A stretch of DNA of 64,000 nt from CALNXN01 sp942490645 (GTDB taxonomy: Bacteria; Pseudomonadota; Alphaproteobacteria; Rhodobacterales; Rhodobacteraceae): assembly GCA_942490645.1 (NCBI GenBank), contig CALNXN010000002.1:310001-374000 (forward strand). The letters run 5' to 3'. Below the pieces are notes generated by a model. The model searched no databases. It saw only the letters and a list, made by a program, of their open reading frames with translations, and was not told where the DNA came from. Both the position numbers and the translations under genes were made by a program. Positions 55,880 through 64,000 of this stretch are shown here, one piece after another; the stretch's first letter is position 1, and each line of letters starts with the position of its first letter.

Positions 55880-56013
55880 GGTGGTTATCCCCCTATATTG
55901 GACTGAGCGTATCGTGGCGGGTGGACGCGCGGCTGTCAAAGCCTCTGTGCGGCTCTCCTAGCGTCAGTCGGGCGGCTCTTGACGAGGTCTGCGGCGCAAG
56001 GCACACCTGTCGC

Positions 56014-56364
56014 ATGCTGATATTCAAGATTTTTCGCCCCGCTGAGTGGGCCGCATTGCGCGCCGCAGGTCAGACCGAAGGCGCACCCATTGACGTGGCC
56101 GACGGCTATATCCATTTCTCGACCGCGACACAGGCCGAAGAAACCGCCGCAAAGCACTTTGCCAACGCAGGCGATCTGATGCTGATCGCGGTGGAGGCCG
56201 AACCACTGGGGGAGGCCTTGAAATGGGAGCCTTCACGGGGTGATCAGCTGTTCCCGCATCTTTATCGCCCCATGAAAATGGCGGATGTGCATTGGGCGCA
56301 ACCGCTTCCTGAAATCAATGGCGCGCATCAGTTTCCTGCGGGTCTGGCGGAGGCGGATGTATGA
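56014..56364 (+). CDS. DUF952-domain protein
   Basis: 116 residues. MLIFKIFRPAEWAALRAAG, ADGYIHFSTATQAEETAAKHF and HLYRPMKMADV are the conserved blocks of DUF952. This family is related in fold to ADP-ribosyltransferase-like or RES-type domains, but its role is unknown. The start follows a GGCGCAAGGCACACC lead. Its end overlaps the DUF1330 gene by four bases. It is the first of a four-gene row ending in arsC. Confidence 0.85.
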   Translation: MLIFKIFRPAEWAALRAAGQTEGAPIDVADGYIHFSTATQAEETAAKHFANAGDLMLIAVEAEPLGEALKWEPSRGDQLFPHLYRPMKMADVHWAQPLPEINGAHQFPAGLAEADV

Positions 56365-56792
56365 CCGATTATGTCGATCCCACCAGAGCGCAGTTTGACG
56401 CCTTCAAATCGCTCGATCGTGACCAACCGATTGAAATGCTCAACCTTGTGCGGTTCAAGGACAAGGCAACCTATCCTGACGGCCACGCGCTGGCTGGCCA
56501 ATCGCTGACAGGAGCGCAGGCCTATGCGAATTATGGCCGCGAGACCGCTTCGATCCTGTCCGGCGTCGGAGGCAGCATTGTTTGGCGCGCCGGGTTCGAA
56601 ACCGTGTTGATTGGCCCCGAAGACGAACGCTGGGACGCGATGTTCGTGGCGCGCTATCCCACGGCGCATGCGTTCTTGGCGATGATCAGCGATCCCGAAT
56701 ACCAAAAGCATGTGGTGCACCGGCAAGCGGCAGTGGCCACATCGCGGCTGATCCGCACCAGCCCCTCCCCGATCACGGATGCCTTTGCATGA
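56361..56792 (+). CDS. DUF1330-domain protein
   Basis: 143 residues. The dimeric alpha/beta-barrel DUF1330 fold is recognisable from IEMLNLVRFKDKATYPDG, YANYGRETASIL and RYPTAHAFLAMISDPEYQKHVVHRQAA. Related to antibiotic-monooxygenase-like proteins; function unknown. Both ends overlap neighbours (ATGA). Confidence 0.87.
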   Translation: MTDYVDPTRAQFDAFKSLDRDQPIEMLNLVRFKDKATYPDGHALAGQSLTGAQAYANYGRETASILSGVGGSIVWRAGFETVLIGPEDERWDAMFVARYPTAHAFLAMISDPEYQKHVVHRQAAVATSRLIRTSPSPITDAFA

Positions 56793-57832
56793 AGCGACTG
56801 ATGGAGGCTGCCGGGCTGGTGGCTCTGCGCCGGATGGACCCCGAAGCCGCGCATGGTCTGGCGATCAAGGCATTGAACATGGGGCTGACGGCAGACACCG
56901 GTGCTATCAGCTCCGCGCGGCTGCGCACATCTGTTGCGGGCATCGAGATGGCAAACCCCGTGGGTCTGGCCGCTGGATTTGACAAGAACGCCGAAGCCAT
57001 CGCGCCTTTGTCGCGCGCAGGGTTCGGGTTCATCGAAGTGGGGGCCGCAACGCCGTTGCCGCAACCCGGCAACCCACGCCCGCGTCTCTTTCGGCTGAGC
57101 GAAGACCGGGCCGCGATCAATCGCTTTGGTTTCAATAACGACGGGATGGAGGCGATTGCCACGCGTCTTGAACAGCGCAACAAGGCCATTCCGGTTGGGC
57201 TGAACCTTGGCGCCAACAAGACCAGCCCCGACCGTGCTGCCGATTTCGCGCGCGTGATGGAGCGGGTGCGGGACCACGTGGATTTTGCCACGGTGAATGT
57301 GTCCTCTCCGAACACCGAGAAACTGCGCGACCTGCAAGGGCCGGACGCGTTGACGGCCCTGTTGGCGGGGGTGATGCGCGTGCGCGGCACGACGCCGGTT
57401 TTCCTCAAGATCGCGCCGGACCTGAGCGCCGATGACATCGCCGATATAGCGACCGTCGCGCGGAATTCAGGCGTTGATGCCATCATTGCCACCAACACGA
57501 CACTGTCACGAGATGGCCTGCAAAGCGCGCAAAAGGACGAAACCGGCGGACTGTCCGGGCAGCCACTTTTTGAACGTTCCACCCGCGTTTTAGCGCAGTT
57601 GTCCGCGCAGACGGATATTCCGCTGATTGGCGTCGGCGGGGTCGGTTCCGCTGAACAAGCCTATGCCAAGATTTGCGCCGGTGCCTCTGCCGTGCAGCTT
57701 TACACCGCCCTTGTTTTTGGCGGGCTGTCTCTGGTTACCGACATCGTGCGCGGGCTTGACGACCTGCTGGCGCGCGATGGGTTCGCATCGGTGGCAGAGG
57801 CCATCGGCAGCAAAAGAGAGGAATGGTTATGA
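56789..57832 (+). CDS. pyrD: Dihydroorotate dehydrogenase, quinone-dependent (class 2)
   Basis: 347 residues. FMN enzyme that oxidises dihydroorotate to orotate with quinone as acceptor, pyrimidine biosynthesis. The catalytic Ser is in NVSSPNTEKLR. GFDKNAEAI, FGFNNDGM and FLKIAPDLS support class 2, as does the N-terminal amphipathic region for membrane contact. The start at 56789 overlaps the DUF1330 stop; the stop overlaps the arsC start. Confidence 0.95.
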   Translation: MKRLMEAAGLVALRRMDPEAAHGLAIKALNMGLTADTGAISSARLRTSVAGIEMANPVGLAAGFDKNAEAIAPLSRAGFGFIEVGAATPLPQPGNPRPRLFRLSEDRAAINRFGFNNDGMEAIATRLEQRNKAIPVGLNLGANKTSPDRAADFARVMERVRDHVDFATVNVSSPNTEKLRDLQGPDALTALLAGVMRVRGTTPVFLKIAPDLSADDIADIATVARNSGVDAIIATNTTLSRDGLQSAQKDETGGLSGQPLFERSTRVLAQLSAQTDIPLIGVGGVGSAEQAYAKICAGASAVQLYTALVFGGLSLVTDIVRGLDDLLARDGFASVAEAIGSKREEWL

Positions 57833-58173
57833 TCACGATTTGGCACAATCCACGGTGCTCGAAATCCCGCGATGCCCTCAAATTGCTGGAACAAAGCGAG
57901 CAAGAAATCAAACAGCGTCGATATCTGGAAGATGCGCCAACCAAGGACGACATTACGCAAACGCTGAAGGCATTGGGCGACCTAGATCCAATCGATTTGA
58001 TGCGTACAGGCGAAAAACTCTTCAAGGAGCTTGGGCTGCGCAAGGACACGGATCACGACACCCTGGTCGCGGCCATGGCTGCACATCCCATCTTGATCGA
58101 ACGACCGGTGGTGTTTTCAGGCACGCGCGCCGTGATTGGCCGCCCACCCGAGGCGGTGCTTGATCTGCTCTAG
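57829..58173 (+). CDS. arsC: ArsC/Spx-family arsenate reductase
   Basis: 114 residues. Catalytic Cys in HNPRCSKSRDA and the Arg in IERPVVFSGTRAVIGRP match the glutaredoxin-dependent ArsC family. The start is the ATG overlapping the pyrD stop; an ATG two codons earlier belongs inside pyrD. Next to pyrD by accident of operon rather than function. Its end overlaps the convergent MATE gene by four bases. Confidence 0.92.
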   Translation: MITIWHNPRCSKSRDALKLLEQSEQEIKQRRYLEDAPTKDDITQTLKALGDLDPIDLMRTGEKLFKELGLRKDTDHDTLVAAMAAHPILIERPVVFSGTRAVIGRPPEAVLDLL

Positions 58174-59510
58174 GCTGTGCCGCGCTCCGCTTCGGCCTCC
58201 AATGCGGGATAGCGCAACCCCAATGTGATGCCGCGCGCAATCAAGCTGATCAACAGGGCCAACCACAGCCCGTGATTGTTGAACGCGGGCACCAGCACCA
58301 CCGCGGCGATACAATAGATCCCAAAGGACACCGCCATCATGTTGCGCATGTCCCGTGATCGCGTGGCCCCGATGAAAATGCCATCCAGCATGAAGGCGGC
58401 CACTCCGAGGATGGGCATTGCAACCACATAGGGAAGATAGTCGCGTGCCGTGATCTGAACGTCGGGCGCCTTGGCCATCAAATCAATCAACGGCCCGCCG
58501 AACACAGCAAACCCGAGCCCTAACAGCACGCAAGACGCCAAGCCCCAAAAACTGGTGAGCAGGGACGCCCGCCGCAGCGTCGCCCGTTGTTTGGCGCCGT
58601 AGGCCTGCCCCACCAACGCCTCGGCGGCAAAGGCGAACCCATCAAGTGCAAAGGACGTGATCGAGACGAACTGCATCAGCACCTGATTGGCAGCCAGCGT
58701 TACATCCCCGAACCGCGCCCCAATGAACATGAAGGACACAAATATCGCCTGCAGCAGCAGCGAGCGGATCAGGATATCGCCGTTCAGAACGGCCATGACC
58801 CGAAGCCGCGCGGCATCGAAAACCTGTGTCCAGTTGCGCCATGCCGGTGTGGAAAACGCGGCGCGGCAATACCAAAGCCCCAATGCGGCCCCTGTCCATT
58901 CTGCGATAAAGGTCGCAACCGCGACCCCTTCTATACCCCACCCCAACCCCAGCACGAACCAGAGATCCAACACGATGTTGAGCCCGTTCATCCAAAGCTG
59001 AATGACCAGAACCGCGCGTGTGCGCTCCTGCGCGATCAACCAGCCTGTGATGGCATAAAGCGCAATCGCGGCGGGTGCTGACCAGATACGGATGGCCATG
59101 TAATCCCGGGCCAGGCCTTCGACCTCGGCGCTGGCGGGTGCCGCCAGAAAGGCCAGCCAGAAGATCGGAACCTGCAACGCGATCAGAACAACGCCCGCAC
59201 CTGCCCCAATGATCAATCCGCGCGTCAAGAGCGCGGCGACCTCGGCGTGATCGCCACGCCCCGTGGCCTGCGCAGTCAGCCCCACGGTGCCCATGCGCAA
59301 GAACCCGAAAATCCAGTAGACTGCACTGAGAATGATCGCGCCGATCCCGACCGCACCAATAGGGGCCGCCGCGCCCAACTGCCCCACGACACCGGTGTCG
59401 ACCGCTCCGAGGATCGGCACGGTTGCGTTCGACAGCACGATGGGCAGCGATATTTGCAGCACCCGCTTGTGTGTAACGTCCTTGGGTGTGCTCAGGGCAG
59501 CGTCACTCAC
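58170..59510 (-). CDS. MATE family (DinF-like) efflux transporter
   Basis: 446 residues, twelve helices. The N-terminal block has ISLPIVLSNATVPILGAVDTGVVGQLG and the second half repeats it as SITSFALDGFAFAAEALVGQAYG, the internal duplication of MATE exporters. The DinF subgroup is suggested by ALVGQAYGAKQR. Probably sodium- or proton-driven export of cationic drugs. The start overlaps the PaaI gene stop (8 bases). Confidence 0.9.
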   Translation of the reverse strand: MSDAALSTPKDVTHKRVLQISLPIVLSNATVPILGAVDTGVVGQLGAAAPIGAVGIGAIILSAVYWIFGFLRMGTVGLTAQATGRGDHAEVAALLTRGLIIGAGAGVVLIALQVPIFWLAFLAAPASAEVEGLARDYMAIRIWSAPAAIALYAITGWLIAQERTRAVLVIQLWMNGLNIVLDLWFVLGLGWGIEGVAVATFIAEWTGAALGLWYCRAAFSTPAWRNWTQVFDAARLRVMAVLNGDILIRSLLLQAIFVSFMFIGARFGDVTLAANQVLMQFVSITSFALDGFAFAAEALVGQAYGAKQRATLRRASLLTSFWGLASCVLLGLGFAVFGGPLIDLMAKAPDVQITARDYLPYVVAMPILGVAAFMLDGIFIGATRSRDMRNMMAVSFGIYCIAAVVLVPAFNNHGLWLALLISLIARGITLGLRYPALEAEAERGTA

Positions 59511-60018
59511 GACGTTGCGGCATCAGAAAATGACCGGTGGCCTGCGCAAACAGGCGGTTGCGATTGTCCTGCCATGCTTCCACATGCACCGAAGCATACC
59601 GCCGGCCCGATCGATTGATACGCGCCCGCGCATAGGCATCTCTCGGCAGACCGGAACGCAGGTAGTCCGTTGAAAAGTCGATGGTTTTGGGAAGGCGGGG
59701 CAGCCCCTCTCGGTGGAGCCGGTCGGTGTCGAGTGTCCCCGATTCAACGTCTTCCCAAAGAAATGTCCAGCTGAGCGTAATAATGGCTGTTACCTCAAGA
59801 AAGGCCGCCGTGACGCCGCCGTGAATAGCGGGCAGCAGTGGGTTTCCGATCAGTTTTTGATCGAAGGGCAGCACGGCCGTCAACTCATCGCCCTTGCGCT
59901 CGAACCCGATGCCCAAAAATCGAATATAGGGCACGCCCTCGACCAAGGCGCCAAGTGTTGCGTCGCGGCGCTGTTTGATCACCTGCACCGGTTCAGGCTT
60001 GCGGCGCGGCCCCCTCAT
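59503..60018 (-). CDS. PaaI-family hotdog thioesterase
   Basis: 171 residues. Hotdog fold with IHGGVTAAFLEVTAIITLSW (the HGG motif and Glu of acyl-CoA thioesterases) and SGRRYASVHVEAWQ. The N-terminal 15 residues are basic. Adjacent to a second thioesterase gene that overlaps it, so the two form a pair. Hydrolyses CoA esters, substrate unknown. Confidence 0.86.
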   Translation of the reverse strand: MRGPRRKPEPVQVIKQRRDATLGALVEGVPYIRFLGIGFERKGDELTAVLPFDQKLIGNPLLPAIHGGVTAAFLEVTAIITLSWTFLWEDVESGTLDTDRLHREGLPRLPKTIDFSTDYLRSGLPRDAYARARINRSGRRYASVHVEAWQDNRNRLFAQATGHFLMPQRRE

Positions 60019-60437
60019 GCCGCCCCCTCGACCGTAAACGCGCCGCTGGCGGAGGCGACGGGGCGATCCACGTCTTCATCCATCGCTGACGCGCGTACAA
60101 AAGCCACAGAGCGCGTCACATGATAGCATTCGGCGCGGGCAGTGATGGGTTGGCCCGGCGTGGCGGCGCGCATGTAGTCGATCCGCAAATCGATCGTGGC
60201 CGTCCCACCGGGATTGGACGGATGGCTCATCACCGCAGCACCGCAGCATGTGTCCATCAGGGCCGAAACGGCACCGCCATGGATGACGCCCGTTTCTGGA
60301 TCACCCACGAGGTCTTCGGAATAGGGCATTTCGATGATGGCCACACCGTTTTCCAACTCCAGAAGGCGCATGCCAAGCGCACGGCTGTGGGGGATCGCCT
60401 CAATGAACTGGCGCGCCAGATTGGCTTTTTCGGACAT
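60015..60437 (-). CDS. PaaI-family hotdog thioesterase, second of a pair
   Basis: 140 residues. VIHGGAVSALMDTCCGAAVMS holds the HGG and Asp of PaaI enzymes, and IDLRIDYMRAATPG follows. Start at MSEKANLARQFIEAIP; the frame is open far upstream but not family-like. Overlaps the other thioesterase by four bases. Only moderately similar to it, so a divergent pair rather than a recent duplication. Confidence 0.88.
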   Translation of the reverse strand: MSEKANLARQFIEAIPHSRALGMRLLELENGVAIIEMPYSEDLVGDPETGVIHGGAVSALMDTCCGAAVMSHPSNPGGTATIDLRIDYMRAATPGQPITARAECYHVTRSVAFVRASAMDEDVDRPVASASGAFTVEGAA

Positions 60438-60557
60438 GCGGGAGCCTTTGGGTCTATATCTCGGACCCTTTATCAACGCATCCGCATCCAAAGGGCAAGA
60501 GCAGCGGTTGCGCTTGGCAGGTCTGCAGCCTAGCTTGGCCTCAGGGAGAGGCGTACC

Positions 60558-60932
60558 ATGGCTCAGGATCGTTTGACGTTCAAAGAAATGTGCGCAGCGT
60601 TTGACGTCACTCCACGCACCTTGAGGTACTACGAATACATCGAGTTGCTGCAGCCCGACCGTGAGGGACGCGCGCGTTACTATGGTCCGCGTGAAAAAGC
60701 GCGCATGAAGCTGATCCTGCGCGGACGGAAATTCGGGTTCCAGCTTGAAGACATCCGACAATGGCTTTTGATCTACGAACACGAAGGCACGCAGGCGCAG
60801 ATGAGCGCCTGGGTCAGTATGGCAGACGGACAACTCAAGGAACTGGCCGAACAGCGTGAACAACTGGACGAGGCGATCGAAGAGTTGCAGCGCCTTCGCG
60901 ATGAAGTCGCGACTGAATTGGGCACGACATAG
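60558..60932 (+). CDS. MerR-family transcriptional regulator (first of two)
   Basis: 124 residues. The winged helix FKEMCAAFDVTPRTLRYYEYIELLQPDREGRARYYG, then REKARMKLILRGRKFGFQLEDIRQWLLIYE and a coiled coil (QLKELAEQREQLDEAIEELQRLR). No Cys-rich effector loop, so not a metal sensor; it belongs to the acyl-CoA-responsive (LiuR/PsrA-like) group by context. Highly similar to the next regulator in the HTH. Confidence 0.88.
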   Translation: MAQDRLTFKEMCAAFDVTPRTLRYYEYIELLQPDREGRARYYGPREKARMKLILRGRKFGFQLEDIRQWLLIYEHEGTQAQMSAWVSMADGQLKELAEQREQLDEAIEELQRLRDEVATELGTT

Positions 60933-61023
60933 CAGTTTGTATCCCGGCGTGCGCGGCGTCAGCGTGCAAGTTTCGCCCATGCGCACCCCGAAATAGGCAC
61001 GGATCTGCCCATTCCAGAAATTG

Positions 61024-61082
61024 ACGTTGCGAAAAATCACGTCAGCCCAGAAAGTGACGTGACGTTCAGCTTACGTCAACGT
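61024..61082. promoter_or_regulatory. Cluster of six ACGT tetramers upstream of the second MerR gene
   Basis: ACGT occurs at 61024, 61039, 61057, 61062, 61073 and 61079 in under 60 bases, most within TGACGT or TTACGTCAACGTCAC (61071-61085). MerR regulators of acyl-CoA degradation are known from comparative genomics to recognise ACGT-centred palindromes. The site lies 65-125 bases before the MerR ATG and fits auto- or cross-regulation. Confidence 0.6.
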
Positions 61083-61149
61083 CACGAGTCGTTGTACTGA
61101 TCGGTTCAGTTGTTAAATGTACCCCGTTCCGAGCTGTGAGAGTTTACAG

Positions 61150-61551
61150 ATGACAAAAGAAACGATGACCATCCGCGAGATGTGTGACGCCTTTGACGTG
61201 ACACCCCGGACACTGCGATTTTACGAAGCCAAGGAACTTCTGTTCCCGATCCGGGAAGGGCAAAAACGCCTGTTCACCAAGCGTGATCGTGCGCGGCTGA
61301 AGCTGATCCTGCGCGGCAAACGCTTTGGATTCAGTCTCGAAGACATTCGCCAACTGCTTGATCTGTATCACATGGACGATCAGCAGCAGACCCAGATGGC
61401 CCGTGCCTACTCAATTGCGCACGAGCGGCTGGCCGACATGGAAGGCCAGCGCGACGCTTTGAACGAGGCCATCGAAGATCTCAAGGCACAGTTGAAGTGG
61501 GGCGAGAAGATGATCGCCTCCGCCTCGCAAGCGCGCGACGCTGCCGAGTAA
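61150..61551 (+). CDS. MerR-family transcriptional regulator (second of two)
   Basis: 133 residues from the ATG at 61150; ATGs at 61117 and 61165 are alternatives. HTH MTIREMCDAFDVTPRTLRFYEAKELLFPIREGQKRLFT, then KLILRGKRFGFSLEDIRQLLDLYH and a coiled coil. It keeps the same architecture as the gene at 60558 and is a clear paralogue. It stands 49 bases before an acyl-CoA dehydrogenase gene, so it probably controls that gene. Confidence 0.9.
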   Translation: MTKETMTIREMCDAFDVTPRTLRFYEAKELLFPIREGQKRLFTKRDRARLKLILRGKRFGFSLEDIRQLLDLYHMDDQQQTQMARAYSIAHERLADMEGQRDALNEAIEDLKAQLKWGEKMIASASQARDAAE

Positions 61552-61600
61552 GAAAAACGCCCCAAACACTACGACCGACCTTCAAGGGAGACCCCTCCAG

Positions 61601-63382
61601 ATGCCCAAGTACACGCCCCCAACCAAAGATATGCAGTTCGTCCTGCACGATGTGTTGAAAGTCACCGAAAGCAGCATTCCCGGCTACGATGAGCTGGAAC
61701 CTGATTTCACGTCCGCCATTCTCGAAGAAGCCGGCAAGCTAACCTCCGAAGTGCTGGCACCGCTGAATCCCGTCGGCGACGTCGAAGGCTGCAAACTGGA
61801 GAACGGTGTCGTGCGGACACCAACCGGGTTCAAACAGGCATTTGAACAAGTGAAAGAAGGCGGCTGGCCCGGGCTGGACATGCCCGAGCAATACGGCGGC
61901 CAGAACATGCCCTACATCATCGGCACCGCCGTGGGTGAGATGTTTTCCGCTTCAAACCAAGCCTTTACGATGTATCAGGGCCTGACCCACGGCGCCGCGT
62001 CCGCGATTTTGGCGCATGGCACCGAGGCGCAGAAAGACACCTACCTGCCCAATATGGTCAGCTGCGAATGGACCGGCACCATGAACCTGACCGAGCCGCA
62101 TTGCGGCACCGATCTGGGCATGATGCGCACCAAGGCAGAACCGCAGGACGATGGCAGCTACAAGATTTCCGGCCAGAAGATTTTCATCTCTTCCGGCGAA
62201 CATGACATGGCCGACAACATCATCCACCTTGTGCTGGGCAAAATCGTCGGTGGTCCCGAAGGCATCAAGGGTGTTTCCCTGTTCATCGTGCCCAAGTTTC
62301 TGGTGAACGAAGACGGCTCGCTCGGTGCGCGCAATGGCGTATCTTGCGGCAAGATCGAAGAGAAGATGGGCATTCACGGCAACTCGACCTGCGTGATGAA
62401 CTACGATGAGGCCACGGGCTACTTGCTTGGCGAAGAGCACAAAGGCATGCGCGCAATGTTCACCATGATGAACGAAGCCCGCGTCGGCGTCGGCATGCAA
62501 GGCCTCGCGCAGGCGGACGTCGCCTATCAGAACGCGTTGGACTACGCCAAGGATCGCCTGCAAGGGCGCGATGTCACCGGCCCCGCGAACCCTGATGGTC
62601 CTGCTGATCCGTTGATCGTGCATCCTGATATCCGTCGCAGCCTCATGGATCAGAAATCCTTTGCCGAAGGTGCGCGCGCCTTCATCCTGTGGGGCGCTAT
62701 GATGATCGATGCCGCCCACCGGTCTGGTGACAAAGACGCCGATGGCCTCGTGTCGCTGCTCACTCCGGTGATCAAAGGCTTCCTGACCGATCAGGGTTAT
62801 GACATGACGATCAAGGCCCAACAGGTCTATGGCGGTCACGGCTACATCGAAGAATGGGGCATGTCGCAATACACCCGCGATGCGCGCATTGCGATGATCT
62901 ACGAAGGTGCCAACGGCGTTCAGGCATTGGATCTGGTTGGCCGGAAACTGGCACAGGATGGCGGCAAGCACGTCATGGCGTTCTTTGATCTGGTGAAGAA
63001 CTTCATCAAGGACAACGCAGGCCAAGACGACGCCTATGACGCCGAATTCCTGGAGCCGCTCAAAGCCGCGTCCAAAGATCTGCAGGCCGCGGGTATGTAT
63101 TTCATGCAAAACGGGATGAAAAACCCAAACAATGCATTGTCCGGCTCATATGACTTCATGCACATGTTCGGCCATGTCTGCATTGGTCTGATGTGGGCCC
63201 AGATGGGCAAAGCGGCCAAGGATGCTTTGGCATCGGGTGCCTCTGACGTGGCGTTCTATGAGACAAAGCTGGCGACCGGGCGCTACTATATGGCGCGCCA
63301 ATTGCCTGCCACCGCCTTGCATCTGGCCCGGATCAATACCGGTGCAGAAACGGTTATGGCGCTGGAAGCGGCCAACTTTTGA
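61601..63382 (+). CDS. Long acyl-CoA dehydrogenase, DmdC/FadE type
   Basis: 593 residues, much longer than ordinary acyl-CoA dehydrogenases. TMNLTEPHCGTDLGMMRTKA and ISGQKIFISSGEHDM are the flavin segments; the catalytic Glu is in MIYEGANGVQALDL; a C-terminal helical extension (KNFIKDNAGQDDAY onward) is typical of the group that includes 3-methylmercaptopropionyl-CoA dehydrogenase of DMSP breakdown. DmdC is a fair possibility in a Roseobacter but other FadE-like roles cannot be excluded. RBS AAGGGAG lies close upstream. Led by a MerR gene. Confidence 0.9.
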   Translation: MPKYTPPTKDMQFVLHDVLKVTESSIPGYDELEPDFTSAILEEAGKLTSEVLAPLNPVGDVEGCKLENGVVRTPTGFKQAFEQVKEGGWPGLDMPEQYGGQNMPYIIGTAVGEMFSASNQAFTMYQGLTHGAASAILAHGTEAQKDTYLPNMVSCEWTGTMNLTEPHCGTDLGMMRTKAEPQDDGSYKISGQKIFISSGEHDMADNIIHLVLGKIVGGPEGIKGVSLFIVPKFLVNEDGSLGARNGVSCGKIEEKMGIHGNSTCVMNYDEATGYLLGEEHKGMRAMFTMMNEARVGVGMQGLAQADVAYQNALDYAKDRLQGRDVTGPANPDGPADPLIVHPDIRRSLMDQKSFAEGARAFILWGAMMIDAAHRSGDKDADGLVSLLTPVIKGFLTDQGYDMTIKAQQVYGGHGYIEEWGMSQYTRDARIAMIYEGANGVQALDLVGRKLAQDGGKHVMAFFDLVKNFIKDNAGQDDAYDAEFLEPLKAASKDLQAAGMYFMQNGMKNPNNALSGSYDFMHMFGHVCIGLMWAQMGKAAKDALASGASDVAFYETKLATGRYYMARQLPATALHLARINTGAETVMALEAANF

Positions 63383-63439
63383 AGACACTGGCAGGGCGCG
63401 TGTTGAGGTGCCCTGCCCCCAAATTGCAAAGGCACGGAT

Positions 63440-63652
63440 ATGCCCAAACGCTTTCGCCTGACCCGCCGCTTCCCCGTCGCCATGACCGAAGACGGCTATC
63501 GCAGGCTCAAGCGGTTTGCTGCAGACGCCGGTTTGGATGAAGGCGAAGCGCTGTCTTTTCTGTTCGAGAATTTCGATAGCGTGATGAACGAAGAAAACTT
63601 GATCGCACGATTGCGGCTTTTCAATTCTGATCTGGACGCCCGCAAGAAGTAA
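63440..63652 (+). CDS. Small basic hypothetical protein
   Basis: 70 residues. MPKRFRLTRRFPVAMTEDGYRRLKRFA is followed by an acidic helical part. The pattern (basic strand, then two helices) resembles a ribbon-helix-helix protein but is not convincing. It stands between two acyl-CoA dehydrogenase genes on the same strand and probably belongs to their operon. Confidence 0.6.
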   Translation: MPKRFRLTRRFPVAMTEDGYRRLKRFAADAGLDEGEALSFLFENFDSVMNEENLIARLRLFNSDLDARKK

Positions 63653-63680
63653 CGCGCGAACCGCATGGGAGGGGGACGAC

Positions 63681-64000
63681 ATGAAAGATCTGGCAACAGC
63701 GTCATCAAGCTGGATGACCGACGAGCACAAGATGATCGCCGAAATGACGGCGAGTTTCATCAACACCGAATGGGCCCCAAAGTTCGAGAAATGGCGCAAG
63801 CAGGGCCAGATGGACCGCGAAACATGGGCGGAATGCGCTGAGCTTGGCCTTTTGTGCCCGTCGATCCCAGAAGAATACGGTGGAGCAGGCGGTGATTTTG
63901 GCCATGAAGCCGCGATCCTGATCGAAGCCTCTCGCGCAAACCTTGCCAGTTGGGGACATGGTATCCACTCAGGAATTGTTGCGCATTACGTGCTGGCCTA
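63681..64000 (+). CDS. Acyl-CoA dehydrogenase, N-terminal part, cut by window end
   Basis: 106 codons with no stop: MKDLATASSSWMTDEHKMI begins the N-terminal helical domain, and SIPEEYGGAGGDFGHEAAIL is the characteristic turn of the family. GGGAGGGGG lies 6-14 bases before the ATG. Different subgroup from the long enzyme upstream, as its N-terminus lacks the MPKYTPP-type lead. The rest lies beyond the window. Confidence 0.88.
   Translation, partial: MKDLATASSSWMTDEHKMIAEMTASFINTEWAPKFEKWRKQGQMDRETWAECAELGLLCPSIPEEYGGAGGDFGHEAAILIEASRANLASWGHGIHSGIVAHYVLA

Noticed and set aside
54428..55906. A 492-codon plus-strand frame opposite the 5'-nucleotidase gene
   Set aside because: Same shadow effect; the minus-strand protein has a signal peptide and all metallophosphatase motifs.
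61952..63109. A 385-codon minus-strand frame opposite the long acyl-CoA dehydrogenase
   Set aside because: His/Val/Arg-rich shadow of a strongly conserved gene.
1..64000. tRNA, rRNA, CRISPR, IS elements, prophage or origin
   Set aside because: No cloverleaf-type repeats with CCA-adjacent arms, no direct-repeat/spacer arrays, no transposase or integrase motifs and no DnaA-box cluster were noticed on either strand.

Overview
The window looks like a chromosomal segment of a Roseobacter-group alphaproteobacterium (Rhodobacterales). The evidence is the irr gene divergent from fabA with fabB and fabI nearby, abundant acyl-CoA metabolism, an HpsN/HisD-type dehydrogenase, a fused branched-chain 2-oxoacid dehydrogenase E1, GC-rich coding with ATGA/TGATG gene overlaps, and short GC-rich intergenic repeats of a kind I associate with this order. 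I see no rRNA, tRNA, CRISPR array, phage gene or transposase.

Layout. 0-4.7 kb: truncated OmpA-family gene, miaB, an unknown protein, and a ferric-reductase-like flavocytochrome overlapping a 35-residue membrane peptide. 4.9-14.3 kb: a leftward operon livG-livF-binding protein-livH-livM followed by an acyl-CoA dehydrogenase, a quinone-oxidoreductase-type reductase and an acyl-CoA ligase, with a divergent LysR regulator. This is probably uptake plus CoA activation of an organic acid. 14.3-21 kb: PhyH oxygenase, irr, fabA, fabB and fabI (interrupted by a chaC gene on the other strand), two small membrane proteins and a SlyD-like FKBP. 21.2-28.2 kb: a tightly overlapped rightward operon (haloacid dehalogenase, hydrolase, threonine/serine dehydratase, EEP phosphatase, pcaD, frameshifted pcaB, Tet-like MFS pump). 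28.3-32.2 kb: Zn-alcohol dehydrogenase, enolase-superfamily enzyme, MFS carrier.

32.3-48.4 kb is the most unusual part. It is one leftward catabolic locus headed by a sugar-type ABC transporter (ATPase, binding protein, two permeases). Three SnoaL/NTF2-like proteins, a HisD/HpsN-like dehydrogenase, an SDR, a LacI regulator, a flavin/PNPOx-fold protein, a bicupin, an M19 dipeptidase, a secreted FG-GAP-like protein, a MetE-like methyltransferase and an RraA-fold protein follow. A perfect 22-bp palindrome lies in front of it and is a good candidate for the LacI operator. I cannot assign its substrate. The promoter-proximal part (38.8-48.1 kb) carries roughly 25 single-base indels, mostly an extra base in a G/C run, so nearly every gene there is split between frames. 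The pattern looks more like poor sequence quality than gene decay.

48.5-64 kb: fused E1 2-oxoacid dehydrogenase, glutaryl-CoA dehydrogenase with divergent LysR, a cupredoxin-like secreted protein, a YedK/HMCES-type protein, 5'-nucleotidase, DUF952, DUF1330, pyrD, arsC, a MATE exporter, two PaaI thioesterases, two paralogous MerR regulators, a long DmdC/FadE-type acyl-CoA dehydrogenase, a small basic protein and the start of another acyl-CoA dehydrogenase cut by the window end.
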